From Purpureocillium takamizusanense (taxonomy: Eukaryota; Ascomycota; Sordariomycetes; Hypocreales; Ophiocordycipitaceae): DNA of 64,000 nt. The notes below the pieces were generated by a model, which did no database searches, was not told the DNA's origin, and saw only the letters and a program-made list of their open reading frames with translations. Shown piece by piece: positions 30,501 through 41,700 of this stretch (positions within the stretch are counted from its first letter, which is position 1; the number at the start of each line of letters is the position of its first letter). Location of the stretch: positions 620,001 to 684,000 of the forward strand of contig NC_063076.1 of assembly GCF_022605165.1 (NCBI RefSeq), read 5' to 3'. The position numbers and the translations under genes are program-made.

Positions 30501-33465
30501 GCCCATTTCTACCAAGTACGCGTGGATTCAGGACCAAGGTAGGATTATTCCCGGTCCCGCGAATCCTAAAGGGGGCTGGACACAAAAGGAGGGATGAATT
30601 ACAGTACCGTCCTAGTCCCCGTTGATGAGGCTCTCGCCGATGCAAGCGCAAGTCCGGAGTCTAGACCGCCACCATACGCACCATCGCTGTATGAGCTTGC
30701 CCTTCGCAAGGCCCATAATGTGGATATCAGCCCTGCGTACATTGGATATTACTACGACAGGAAGTGCTGGTCCCGTAGCAGCGAGGCAATACTATACCGC
30801 AGACGAGTTCGAGGGATCAAGCGCCGGTGTCATCTTCTCCGAACGGCGGGACTTCCGACTCCGTTCCACGACGACAGCATGCGCCGAGACGAGTGGACCT
30901 CTTTGCTCCGGTGGCCGCCGCCGTCCCACAGGCAAGGTGTGTGTGTGTAAGTCTGGTGTGGCCTTGTCCGTAAGACGAAGAGGCATCTTCACGGGAGGCG
31001 CGCGCAGAGAATCTCGCAGCACGGGCTACGTTCAACTTACAGATGCGCGTCCGCGCGTCGCCCACGTTTCGATGGCGAAGTATATAACTTACTACTGCAC
31101 CGCTTCGTACATTGCCCGTTCCAGCTGCCGCCGACGTGGAATTCGGCACGTGCGCGCGCAGAGTCGAGCAGTGTTTGCGTTGGCCAGGCCTCTGTCACAA
31201 TCGCGACAAGGAAAGATGGCGGGAGGGGGGGAGGCCCGGCTTCGTACAAAGTGCACACGCACACACACACACAAAGAAAGAGAGGGAGTCGGCCGCCCGC
31301 CGTTTCACTTGGTGTCCCAGCCCATCCCGCTTGCGGCTCGGCCGCCGCCGCGGGGGGGGGGTTTATGTTGTGTTGTTGGCAGACGAACGGTTTCGAGTCG
31401 AGCGGCAGAGTGCGTTTCCAGTCGGTGGGGCCGGGGGGCCGGACCTGACAACTGGCTGATTATTCCCCTTCCCCTGGGGCAGGCCCCCTCAGGCTCCATT
31501 TTTTTCCCTTCCCGGGCGAAACCTCTTACACGGAGATGGCACGAACAAGCAACTTGGCGTGTATTGCCTCGCCTTGCCTACCCTGCTTAGGCAGGCACTC
31601 AACGCTACGACTCCGCGTGCGCTGCTGCTATTGCTGCTGCTACTACTGCAAACGGCGGCGGCGGCGACGGCGGCAGAGGATTCATTGCAAGGGGGGGAGG
31701 GCAACGGGATGGCCTTTGGCAACGTCGTATTCCTGCTGCTCCTGGTTTCCAATGAGACTGTGTTGGTGAAACGGGCCTCCGTACATACGTACTAGCTGGA
31801 AGGCGGTGGTAAACGGAGCAGGCGTCGTGATGCTCGGATCTACGCGCCACCCGGGGGAATCGACGGGAGATGACGGCCGAAAGGGTTGCGCGCGATGATG
31901 ATGACGATGCTCGAGCGGCGCATATATGCTGGAGCACGATGTTGTTGATGTTGATGTTGTTTGTTGTTGTTGCGCACGGCGCGCTCTCTTCACCGCTGTC
32001 CCTGCGTCACATCGCGGCCCGGGTGTGTCGTCTCCAATCGGGAGCTATAATATGCGCACGGCAAGGACCATCGGTACGTAAGTGCTATGGCGACGGCACT
32101 CTTTCCATGCCGTCCATCTATAACATGCAAAGCAGATTACCCGTATGCAGGTGACGAAGCGAAGCACGCAGGTGGATCGCTTCCCCGTCGCAAGACCCTT
32201 ACTTTGCAAGGTGTCCTGACGTGTACCGAGTAGATGGACTGAACCATATAGATGAATTTCATGGCCCGGTCGTCGAAAGCGGCCGACCTGCCTGCCGCCC
32301 TGGTCACCACCGATCCCTTTCGGACGATACTACGCAGGTAGTAATTGAAACCACGGTGGTGATCGTCGACGAGGGGGCCCTCACGATGGTGCCGTGTCGT
32401 CGGACGTTGTGCGGGCTGATTTCTGGTTTCTTGGCCGTGGGGGTTGATACAGCCCATCATCCACACCGTTCCCCCGAGCATACCTCCCACGGACGTACAC
32501 TCCTGCAATGCAAAGACGGAAAACAAGGTGCAGGAAACTGCCCGGCGTATGGGCGTATATACAACCCGATGTTCAGAGACGGACAAAGGAAGTGGGGCCT
32601 GGAGAGCATGTTGGCCGGCTGGCAATGTTGGATCTCACCCGGGGGGTACGTACACGGTAAGTATCGTAGCACCAATGGCCGTGCCCAGCATCAGTTTTGT
32701 GTGAATTCTCCGAGCGAGCACGTCTGTGATGCAAACAAGAAATCTGGGCCAGCCAGCCAGCCAAAATCGTCGAGAAATCTCCATCAAATCTGAAATCCAA
32801 CCAGGTGCCTGATAACGAGTCGATGTGCGCAGAGACATGTCGGTGGGCGCGCAACGACGCACAACCACTGGCCCGGTGGCCCCCATCCCACCTACTAAGA
32901 GAGGCTTGTTTTGCGCCAGGGGCAACGGCAACGTGAAGCGCCGCCAGGCACAGGCGGCGCCTGACAGCCAATCGCCCCGGAAGAGCCGCCAGCGCCTCCC
33001 ACCACAGCGATGGACCCCCCAATGAATTAGTAGGTTCCATGGATGCCCGGTCTCCCGGCTGTGGAGCCCTTCCCGCGCCACGCCCGCCAATGCCCCCTGC
33101 GCCGCCAGCAGCGCCTTTCATGTTCCGTCATAGGCTGTACCTGGCAGGAAGCTGTCGTACGCCGTCAACACTCCTTTTTTTCGTGCCGCCATACTTTTCT
33201 AATCATGTCCTCCCTCCAGCCTCATCAGTCCTTGGCTAGGTTCTTTAGTAACCGGCATTTGAGCCCGTCCGCGGCAGGTCGATGGGAAAACAAACCTACC
33301 CTCCAACGTATCGCCCACGGGGTTCGCCAAGGCACAGTACACTGCACCCCAGAACTCTCTTTTTTTCCTCGCTTTGTGCGTGTCCACTTCTGCCCAGGCC
33401 TAACTTACCCCCCTGCCTGCACCTTGGTTTGCTTTGCTTCGCTTTCCTTGTGCTACAGACATACC

Positions 33466-33494
33466 CTGCCTGCCTGCCTGCCTACCTGCCTGCC
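33466..33494. repeat. TGCC tandem repeat
   Basis: About seven TGCC/TACC units in a pyrimidine-rich stretch upstream of the subtilase. Confidence 0.85.
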
Positions 33495-33650
33495 AGTCAA
33501 AAGTGCTCCGCAACCCGCCGTTCATCCCCTTGCTCGTGCACATTCGAGACGTTGCGTGCCTGGGCGAGAGGCGCTCGCTCTGCCGCTCCACTTGGCCCTG
33601 CCCGGCCCGCCAGACCTCTCACGAACCAGGGGGCTGCTCGAGCCTCGAAA

Positions 33651-33664
33651 CCCCCCCCCCCCCC
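33651..33664. repeat. C14 homopolymer
   Basis: Fourteen consecutive C, followed shortly by a C7 run. It is prone to length error in sequencing. Confidence 0.95.
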
Positions 33665-34880
33665 TCCACTCCCCCCCGGCCATTTTGCCCCCCTCCCGGA
33701 GGCGCCTCCTGCGTTTTACACCCCTGTGATGCGCTCCCCCATTTGCGGGCAGGCGGCGGAAGAAGACGACCTCGACGACGACCACAGAGCCCCTTCCTTT
33801 CCTTTGCCTTCCTTGGCCCCCCCCCTTCTCTTCCGGTCACGGGTACAGTAGAGTGCAGTCAGGCTGTGGCTGCGCTGGACAGTATCAGAGGGACCTGAGG
33901 CGTTGGATTAACCCCCCTCCCCCGGGGGGCGTGTGAGTGGGTGGGAGAGATTCAAGGGCTGTCGTAAGCCGTGGCACCGCAACCACGGAGTGAGCGAAAG
34001 CCAACACTCACACTGCCTCCCGGTGTGTAGTCGTCCGACCAGTCTACGCGCCTTCTAGCCGGCGGTGGTGTTGTTGGAGCCTTTCTTGGCTCACTCCCCT
34101 TCCTTCTACTTTCCTCCCGTAGCCAGACGTCTGTGTTGTACGGTACAGTACTGTACTGTTAGTACCTTGCGCACATCTGTACCGTCCATGTGCGTGCGTG
34201 TGCGTAACGCCATTTCGGGGCCCCGTCTTCCCGTCTCTTCCTCCCCTTGCCGTCCATCCGTTTATCTACTCTTCGCGTCCGCCTGCCCGGGCCACCAACT
34301 GACCCGGACTCACTTTCGTCTTCTTCACCCACGAGTCGTCCCTGTAGACTCACTTCCCTTCTTCCCTCCCTCACACGCCCAAGCGTAGAGGTGACGTCTA
34401 CTGGGCCTCTTGTTTATTTTCTCTTCTGCCGTTCGTTCTTGTTCGAGCTTTCTTGTCTTTTCTTATAAACGCCTGTACATTGTGTGTGCAGTTGACCTTG
34501 CCTTGTCGAGACGTTGACCTCCATTGTCGACGAAAGGAGCGAGCGTTGATCGCGGTTCTTGACCATTCATTTTTGATACACGAAGCCTTTCACACACACA
34601 CAGCCTACTTACATCAAGGGGAGCACACAACGGCCGGCACGCCCAACAACGCCTTTCAAGTATTCCGACTTGAGAAGCCCACGCCTTCTTTCAAAGTCCA
34701 TTCTTTCCGGGACGGGGATAGAGAGGAGTGACCGGCGGGAACTGGTTACACTGTTTCGCAACACCAACATAACATCTTCACAACAAGCATATATCGCGCC
34801 GAGCCAACTCATTTTTGGCCTCACTTTTTCTGTCTTTTGCTCGTGTAAGCGTGTCAACGAGCACGTAAAATCTCATCATC

Positions 34881-36282
34881 ATGCTCGGTGCTCTCTTCCT
34901 CCTCGCGGCGCCCCTCGCGGCCGCCCTGCCGCCCTACGTCGTGGAGACGACGACGACCGTCAGCCACGAGCGGCGCGACCTGCCCATCGTCAACGCCCTG
35001 GCGGAGCGGCCCGTCGAGAACACCTACATCGCCGTCTTCAACTCGACGTTTGGGAGCGAGGCCATCGACGCGCGCATCTCGGCCATGTCGAGCACCATCC
35101 AGAAGCGCAACCTCAACAAGCGGGGGCTCGACGGCGCCTACCTGTCCACCGAGATGAAGTCCATCACGCTCGGCGACTGGCGCTGCGCCGCCTTCCAGGG
35201 CGACGCCGCCACCGTAAAGGAGTTCAACGCCGCCGACGAGGTCGCCTACGTCGAGGCCGACACCTGGTACAAGACGACGGCCGCCATCATGCAGACCAAC
35301 GCCCCGCCCGGGCTCAACCGCCTCTCCCACGCCCGCGCCGGGGAGCAGGGCTACATCTTCGACGAGGCCGCCTGCCAGGGCATGACCGTCTACGTCGTCG
35401 ACACGGGCGTCCGCGTCGACCACGTCGAGTTCGAGGGCCGCGCCGTCATGGGCGCAAACTTTGTCAACAACGTCGACACCGACGAGAACGGCCACGGCAG
35501 CCACGTCGCAGGTACCATCGCCGGCGCCACCTTTGGCGTCTGCAAAAAGGCCAACATTGTCGGCGTAAAGGTCCTCGGCGCCGACGGCTCCGGCCAGAAC
35601 CAGGGCATCCTCCAGGGCATGCAGTTCGTCCTCAACGACGTCAAGAAAAAGGGCCTCCAGAACAAGGCCGTCATGAACATGTCGCTCGGCGGCGGCTTCT
35701 CCCAAGCCCTGAACCGCGCCATCGGCGCTCTCCTGGCCGGCGGCATCGTCCCCGTCGTGGCTGCCGGCAACGAGAAGGTGCGTTTCTCATTCCGTAGCAA
35801 GCAAGGCGCAAAATAGCCCCCAAAACGCAGGACAAGACTTCAGATACTGACCCTCCGTGCAGAAGGATGCCAGCGGCACGTCCCCGGCCTCCGCGCCCCA
35901 GGCCATCACCGTCGGTGCCATCGACGCCACCAACGACCAGTTCGCCACCTTCTCCAACTTCGGATCCGTCGTCGACGTCAACGGCCCCGGCGTCAAGGTC
36001 CTTTCCGTCGGCATCGCCTCCAAGGTGGCCACCAATGTTCTCAGCGGCACCAGCATGGGTACGTGTACATCCCACTCCGGCCATTTGCCTCACTTTACTG
36101 ACTCGTCGCCAGCGAGCCCCCATGTTGCGGGTCTCACCGCATATGTCATGGGCCTGACCGGCCGCCAGGCAAGCGAAATGTCCGACGTGATCAAGAATTT
36201 GGCCACCAACAGCCCTGCAAAGGTCAAGGGCATTGCGCAAGGCACCACCCCACTAATTGTCAACAATGGAAACCTGACGTAG
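34881..36282 (+). CDS. Secreted subtilisin-like serine protease (S8A, proteinase K type)
   Basis: Three exons (34881-35777, 35863-36058, 36113-36282) encode 420 residues. A signal peptide (MLGALFLLAAPLAAALP) is followed by an I9-type propeptide (ENTYIAVFNSTF...VAYVEADT) and the S8 catalytic domain. The triad is visible: Asp in VYVVDTGV, His in NGHGSHVAGT and Ser in SGTSMASPHVAG; the oxyanion Asn is in VVAAGNE. Introns of 85 and 54 bp are phase 0 and phase 1; the second falls between SGTSM and ASPHVAG. Secretion and autocatalytic removal of the propeptide are expected. Related Hypocreales enzymes degrade host or substrate protein. An 8-kb gene-free region precedes it. Confidence 0.96.
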
Positions 36283-36991
36283 AGGGCCGTTGCGGCTGAG
36301 GAGAGGGAACAAGGATGAGGCATCTTTGTACACCCGCTGATGCGTTTTGCGTTTATGTCTCTCCTGTAAATATCGGATGCACTGGACGGCAGATGGGACG
36401 CGGTGGACCCTTGTAAAGGTCGTGCTATCATTACTAGTATTCTTGGACATGTCAAAATGGATACCTATTGCATTGTTCTTAGGCGTCTCGGATGGATTGC
36501 CAGGAGGTGACATCGCGAACCGTCTGCTCGCAAGTCGGCCACTTCACACTCAGCCTCATCCAGACCCGGAAAAGTCACATAACCAGGGCCACCTCTCACG
36601 CACATCGACTCTCACAAAGATGCGCCTCGAGAGCGAAAGATGTTTGCACTCCAGCAGAGCCTCGTCCCATGGCGATCAGAGATCCAGCTGCGCTGCGCCG
36701 CCCCAAAGGGGAAGCCAAATGCAGTTCGATTTTAGCACTTCTTCGGCACAACCACAGTCATCAGAGGACTGGATTGCAATTTGACATCCGTGCTGCGTCC
36801 GCAAAGCGGCCGTCTTCTGTTCCTGTCGACACATGAAACCGCATGAAGGAGGTCATGAACAAAGAGGCAACATTAGCATCATATTATTAGTTCGCCTGCA
36901 AAAATACTCCAGATGTGGTCTCGTCAAGTAAATAGTACAAGTTATGTACATAAAAGGCATCGCAACGAGTATGGCTATCGGCCGGCCACGC
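36283..36991. other. Convergent intergenic, subtilase/ERG9
   Basis: 3' flanks of the subtilase (+) and ERG9 (-). Another frame reads on to 36853 past the ERG9 stop but is out of phase with its last splice. No other element seen. Confidence 0.6.
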
Positions 36992-38551
36992 CTATAACTC
37001 GTCGCGCCCCGTAGCGGCTGCTGGTGGCTTGTTGCCCGGGAGGAGATTTGCTGCGTGCTGAAGTATGTCTGATAGGATTGGGAATTTCGCCCCCAAAAAC
37101 ATTGCAGTTCCAATCTAGATCAATCCAGTCAGCGGTTGCGAGATATAGGGGGCTGCCGCACATATTGCTCTCACCATAATGCCAGATACGAACAGCAGAC
37201 ATAGGAGGACAATGCCAAACATGATGAGGTTCTCGCCCGGGTCAACAGTTGGTTCCTTCTTCTGTCGTTGCTCGTTCTCGAGCGTCAACTTCTTGGGGTC
37301 TTGCGTAGGGTACAGCGTCTCAATGAATTGCTCAATCTGACCGCCCGTTAGCGCTCGCTCATGTTCATACAGGGGACTGTCCGTACCTGGGCGCATCGCA
37401 CGCTAATTGCTAGATAGTTGGGGTCCCGAGGGTCGTTCTTGGCGTGAATCTTCCGGGCATATCTCCGGAATACCTCGCATACCGTCTGCAGGTTCTGTGT
37501 GCATTCAAACATGAGCTGACATGCGTCGCCCTTGGTGATCTTGACGTTCTTCTCGAGCACGTCGGGGTTGCGGAACATGAGCTCCAGAGTAGCAATGGCC
37601 ATGCCCTGGGGGATGGCCACAAAGTTGAAGACGCTTTGCTCGCGCATGCCCGCCATGTAGAACAAGCACTCCTCAGCGTGCTTCAGTGCGTCTAGAATCA
37701 TGTCCGACACACAATTGACTGCCTGTTCGCGGTACTTGGGGTCAAGCAGGTCCTCCCACTTGTCCACGTGCCTGCTCCAGATCTCCTTTGGGTACCACCG
37801 GCGACCGTCTTGCCAGTCCTCGTGGATGTCGCGGATGATGTTGGTCTTTTGCAGGAACTGTCCCATCGACTCCGTCAATGACGGCCGCTCGGCCAGCTTG
37901 GGATTTCCCAGCTCCGACGACACGAAGAGACGCGTTAGGCCCTCGCCCACGAGGCCGGCAACGTAGTGACAGTAGAGCTCGTACTCCTCGATGGTCTGGA
38001 CGCCGTTCTCGATCATCTTGGTATTTTCCGCGTAGTCGGCCATGCCGTTACCCATCTTGACCGTCATCTCCTTGATGATCGTGCGATACTTGGGCTTCAG
38101 CTTTTTGAGCTCCGTGACGACCACGTCGAACTTCTCCAGCAGTTCCTTGTCCTTCTCTTGGCTCTCGTGGTACTGCCAGCCGTCAATATCCATGGTCTCA
38201 TGGAACTTTCGCAGCAAGGGGACCTTGTTGTCGATGGGTATCGTCATGTCATCTTCGATGGTGTCGAGGCCGCGCAAGACGAGATAAAAGAGTGTGATGG
38301 GGACAAGGAGCTCATGATTGAGTTCCTGGATGACGGCCGCAAAGCTGCGACTCGTCATGTTCAGGAAGCGGAAGCATTCCTGCAGCTCCGGCGACTCCTC
38401 TGAGGGCTTGCGCTGGTGGACGGGGTTGTGCCAGAGCTTCCTGCAGCTGATGTCAGCGTCAGGACCATCGCGTCCAGATACAAGGGCCGCCATACCATTG
38501 TATTATGGACCGCAACTGGTTCGGATGCATGAGGTAGTAAAGGGCACCCAT
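36992..38551 (-). CDS. ERG9: Squalene synthase (farnesyl-diphosphate farnesyltransferase)
   Basis: Four exons (38551-38496, 38440-37387, 37336-37175, 37114-36992) encode 464 residues, the usual family length. Exon 1 gives [19 protein letters not shown], and splicing joins it to KLWHNPVHQ. The two Asp-rich metal/diphosphate motifs are [12 protein letters not shown] and [32 protein letters not shown] is also diagnostic. A C-terminal membrane anchor spans [18 protein letters not shown] and continues into IGTAMFLGA after the last intron. The enzyme couples two farnesyl diphosphates to squalene at the ER, the committed step to ergosterol. The protein ends GRDEL, an unusual tail. It shares a 1.5-kb divergent promoter with the rhamnose gene. 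Confidence 0.97.
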
Positions 38552-40074
38552 GATGGCTGTGGCGCGTGACAGTCGCACACAGGGTTGAGGGAGCGGAATA
38601 AAAAGGGGGGGCGCCGAAGCAGGCAAGGCCGTCGATCTCAGTAAAGAGGCCGAGGCGGCGCGTCGCAAGGATTTGCGACGAAATGGTCAAGACGCAGGCG
38701 TCGAGTCAGGCGATTGAGCAAGAAATTGGCTGCTGTGACGAGTGAACAGGTGTTTTTCCTGCCGCGAGGTCTCGCTGCGGTGTCCCGACGCGCTGGTGGG
38801 GAGAAGAGAGCAGAGTTAAATATGCAGCGGCAGCGGTTGGAGGATTTTTAGGAGGTTGCCCAAATTGACCCCACATTTTGGGGGGTGGATGGGGGTTGCG
38901 TACCTGCGCACCAAAGAACGGTAGCGTGGCCCCGAAATCTCACTGGGTGACAGCCCTTGGGGGCCCCTGGAGAGACAGGCAGCATCCATGGATCCATTGC
39001 AGGCTGGCGGTCTTCGGGGTTTCGGTCCTGGAAATCCGCGAGCAGGAAAGCCGTGACACCTCCCAGAAACGGCACCAGTCGTCGGACCCCATCAGCCGAT
39101 TTCGTGTTCGCAGCCCAACACCGCCGCCACTTCCGCCATCGACGACTCGAATTAGAATCTGGAGCGGCCCAGAGCCAAACGTTGGGCGACGAAACTGGCG
39201 TCTAGCCAAACGCAACCTACTTCGTGCTACGTACTTCGTACGTCGTACCTTACGAAGTGAGAGGTGGTACCTTCTCGAGTCCCGCACTACCAGCTAGCTC
39301 CACCACGTAGCCTGTACGAAGTATCGTCAAGCTTCCGTGGCAACATGGAAGACCTTCGCCTGTGGCGGGTCGCGACGTGACGGTGCGCGGGTTGCCATCC
39401 CGCTCATCAAAGAAGAGGCCAACTGCATCCCTTCCTAGAGTCTCACAGCATGACGGGCCAGCCGAGCCGTACGCGCCTCAACGTGACACTGCCAAACGAG
39501 GTGCACCTGAGAACCTGCAGGTGTACTGATACCGCTGGGTGGATGCTGCCACCCACGTGGCCATACACAGCTGCCAAACTAACATACGCGGGTGCTCGAT
39601 TTGAGAGAGCGGGTGTCGGAGCGTCTTCGGTCTCGGTCTCGCGACGATGCAGTTGTGCGTATTTAAAGGCGTACGCGACTGTGGTGCTTACCCCAACACG
39701 AGATGGGACTCGACCTATCTATGGAAATGCCGTAATTGCCCAGAAATATATCACACCACACGCCCCTTTCCTCGAGCCTCTGAGCTGTGAAGCTCTCATG
39801 CTCATGCTTTCCAGGTTCAACTGCAAATTTAGGAGGCAGGCATCGCATTACAAGGCGCACCGTGCCTACCATGCGCAACCTCACGGGAGGCAGGAGCAAC
39901 GCCACAATGTACACCGCTCTTACCTCTTGAGATGGAAGGATGTGGCCTTCAGTCTTGGCATGTTCAACTTCAACAATGTGAACGGTATCGACTGCACCAC
40001 TTGCCACCGTTATGAATGTGACTCTTCTGCTGCTTGAGCCCAGCTTTCTCGCCTCGCCGTAAGTGACAACAACC
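38552..40074. promoter_or_regulatory. Divergent intergenic, ERG9 and rhamnose epimerase/reductase
   Basis: Holds both promoters. TACTTCGTA and its reverse complement cluster at 39232-39324. A 195-codon open frame at 39450-40037 shows no family resemblance. No sterol-response element was confirmed. Confidence 0.55.
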
Positions 40075-41027
40075 ATGGCATCTGCACGGCCGGAGCCAAA
40101 GCAACGCTTCCTCATCTGGGGCGGAGATGGCTGGATTGCCGGTCACCTCGAAAGACTCCTCAGCCGCCAGGGCAAAGACGTACACACCACCACCGTACGT
40201 ATGGAGAATCGCGAGGCCGTCATGCAGGAAATCGCCAGGGTCGGCCCTACTCACATCCTCAACGCCGCCGGCTGCACCGGAAGGCCCAATGTCGACTGGT
40301 GTGAGGACCACAAGGAAGCGACTGTTCGATCCAACGTCATCGGAGCACTCAACCTGGCCGACTGCTGTTTTCAGGCTAATATTCACTGCACCGTCTTTGC
40401 GACGGGCTGCATCTACCAGTATGACGATGCTCACCCCATTGGCGGGCCTGGATACACGGAGGAAGACGAGCCAAACTTTCGCGGCAGCTTCTACTCGGAG
40501 ACCAAGGGCCACGTTGAGCCTGTAAGTATGCGGTCGGTCACAAGGCGGGATTGATACCTGAGCTGAATGATGAGTAGATTATGAAGCACTATGGCAACTG
40601 CTTGATACTCCGTCTACGCATGCCGGTCAGCGACGACCTTCACCCGCGCAGCTTTGTCACCAAGATCATAGGATATGACCGCGTCGTCAATATCCCGAAT
40701 AGCAATACCATTCTCCACGACCTCTTGCCCGCCGCCATCCTCTTGGCTGAACACGACGAAATGGGTGTTTATAATTTTACGAACCCAGGCGCCATCTCAC
40801 ACAATGAGGTCCTTCAGCTCTTCAAGGAGATTGTCCGACCAGGCCTGACCTATAAAAACTTTAGCGTCATGGAACAAGCGCAGGTTATCAAGGCAGGGCG
40901 CAGCAACTGCCAGTTAAGCACGACCAAGCTCGTGGGAAAGCTTCGCGAGTACGATTACGTCGTTCCGGAGGTGCATGATGCCTACCGCCGCTGCTTCAAG
41001 AGGATGAGAGCCGGCGGGATTCGTTAG
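40075..41027 (+). CDS. Nucleotide-sugar epimerase/reductase (rhamnose synthesis, NRS/ER-like)
   Basis: Exons 40075-40521 and 40578-41027 encode 298 residues; the 56-bp intron (GTAAGT...TAG) joins VEP to IMKHYGN. The N-terminal Rossmann motif is FLIWGGDGWIAGHL, and the SDR active site is YSETK. Related sequences, such as plant and fungal NRS/ER, convert a 4-keto-6-deoxy-glucose nucleotide to L-rhamnose by 3,5-epimerisation and 4-reduction. VFATGCIYQYDD, ILRLRMPVSDD and VYNFTNPGAISHNEVL match that subfamily in layout. The partner 4,6-dehydratase is not in this window. Cytosolic; product probably feeds cell-wall or glycan rhamnose. Confidence 0.9.
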
Positions 41028-41700
41028 CGGAATCAGGCAATCCGGGCCGCGCTTTGCTTACTTCATATGTTGGTGGCTTTGGACGGTCTCAACTGGGAAA
41101 CGTCGGTTCGACAGGCGCAGGCTGTATTTGGACGCGAGACGCGTCACCATCTCATGGCCAGTCTCCATGAAATACATGACTGGACTAACGTTACATGTCC
41201 AACAAAATTCAAAATCTTGCTGCAGCTCAAAGGAATGGCACGGTTTAGGGTAGCCCAGTTGGACGTGACCATGTTGCCGCGTAGCACGGGATCCCCTAAC
41301 ATCCTAGGCCCGACAATGTGCGCTATGTAGCAGATTGTCGCGGCCTGATCCGATCCCTGTGTTTCGACCTGAAAAGCACAGCAAACGCGCAAGCATTGTC
41401 GCCAAAACAGACCACGGGCCATTGTGGCACTCGGAAAAGTGGTCCGTCACCTCGGTATCCTGTCATCTGGTGCGCGAGGGCCGGCCGTCATAGGAGACGC
41501 CAGAAGGCCAAGTTGGCACTGCCCCGCCATTACGTAGCGCCGCCTGTCCAGATAGCACCCCAGGCTTCCGCTTGATCAACAAAATTTCCAGCCTTGTCAT
41601 TACGAGCCGACTCCTGCCCGCGTTCATCGAACGAGCATCGAACCTTTCCTTTTTTTCCGACACGAAGCGCGTTTCCCTACAGAGATACCCCTAGCCCAAC
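41028..41700. other. Intergenic, tandem genes
   Basis: 3' flank of the rhamnose gene and promoter of the DnaJ gene. No further element seen. Confidence 0.6.

Larger units (their letters stand above)
26894..34880. other. Eight-kilobase block with no convincing gene
   Basis: Many open frames of 60-320 codons occur on both strands, but none shows a domain, a family motif or a plausible splice chain. The left part (27.4-28.7 kb) is G-rich on the plus strand, with a strong G-quadruplex motif. The right part (33.1-34.9 kb) is pyrimidine-rich on the plus strand, as long fungal 5' leaders often are, and contains a TGCC repeat and a C14 run. It may hold regulatory DNA or an unannotated non-coding transcript; neither can be shown from sequence. 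Confidence 0.5.

Noticed and set aside
30622..31590. 322-codon plus-strand open frame
   Set aside because: Composition is Arg/Ser/Thr-rich and irregular, includes simple repeats (CACACA, poly-G) and matches no family.
33440..33500. Possible CRISPR-like array
   Set aside because: A simple TGCC tetranucleotide repeat with no spacers, in a eukaryotic genome.
36853..37113. Longer alternative C-terminus for ERG9
   Set aside because: It uses a frame that does not match the phase 0 donor after GIM; the in-phase frame gives a clean tail and an earlier stop.
39450..40037. 195-codon plus-strand open frame
   Set aside because: Lies in the shared ERG9/rhamnose promoter region and has no recognisable motif or conserved-looking segment.
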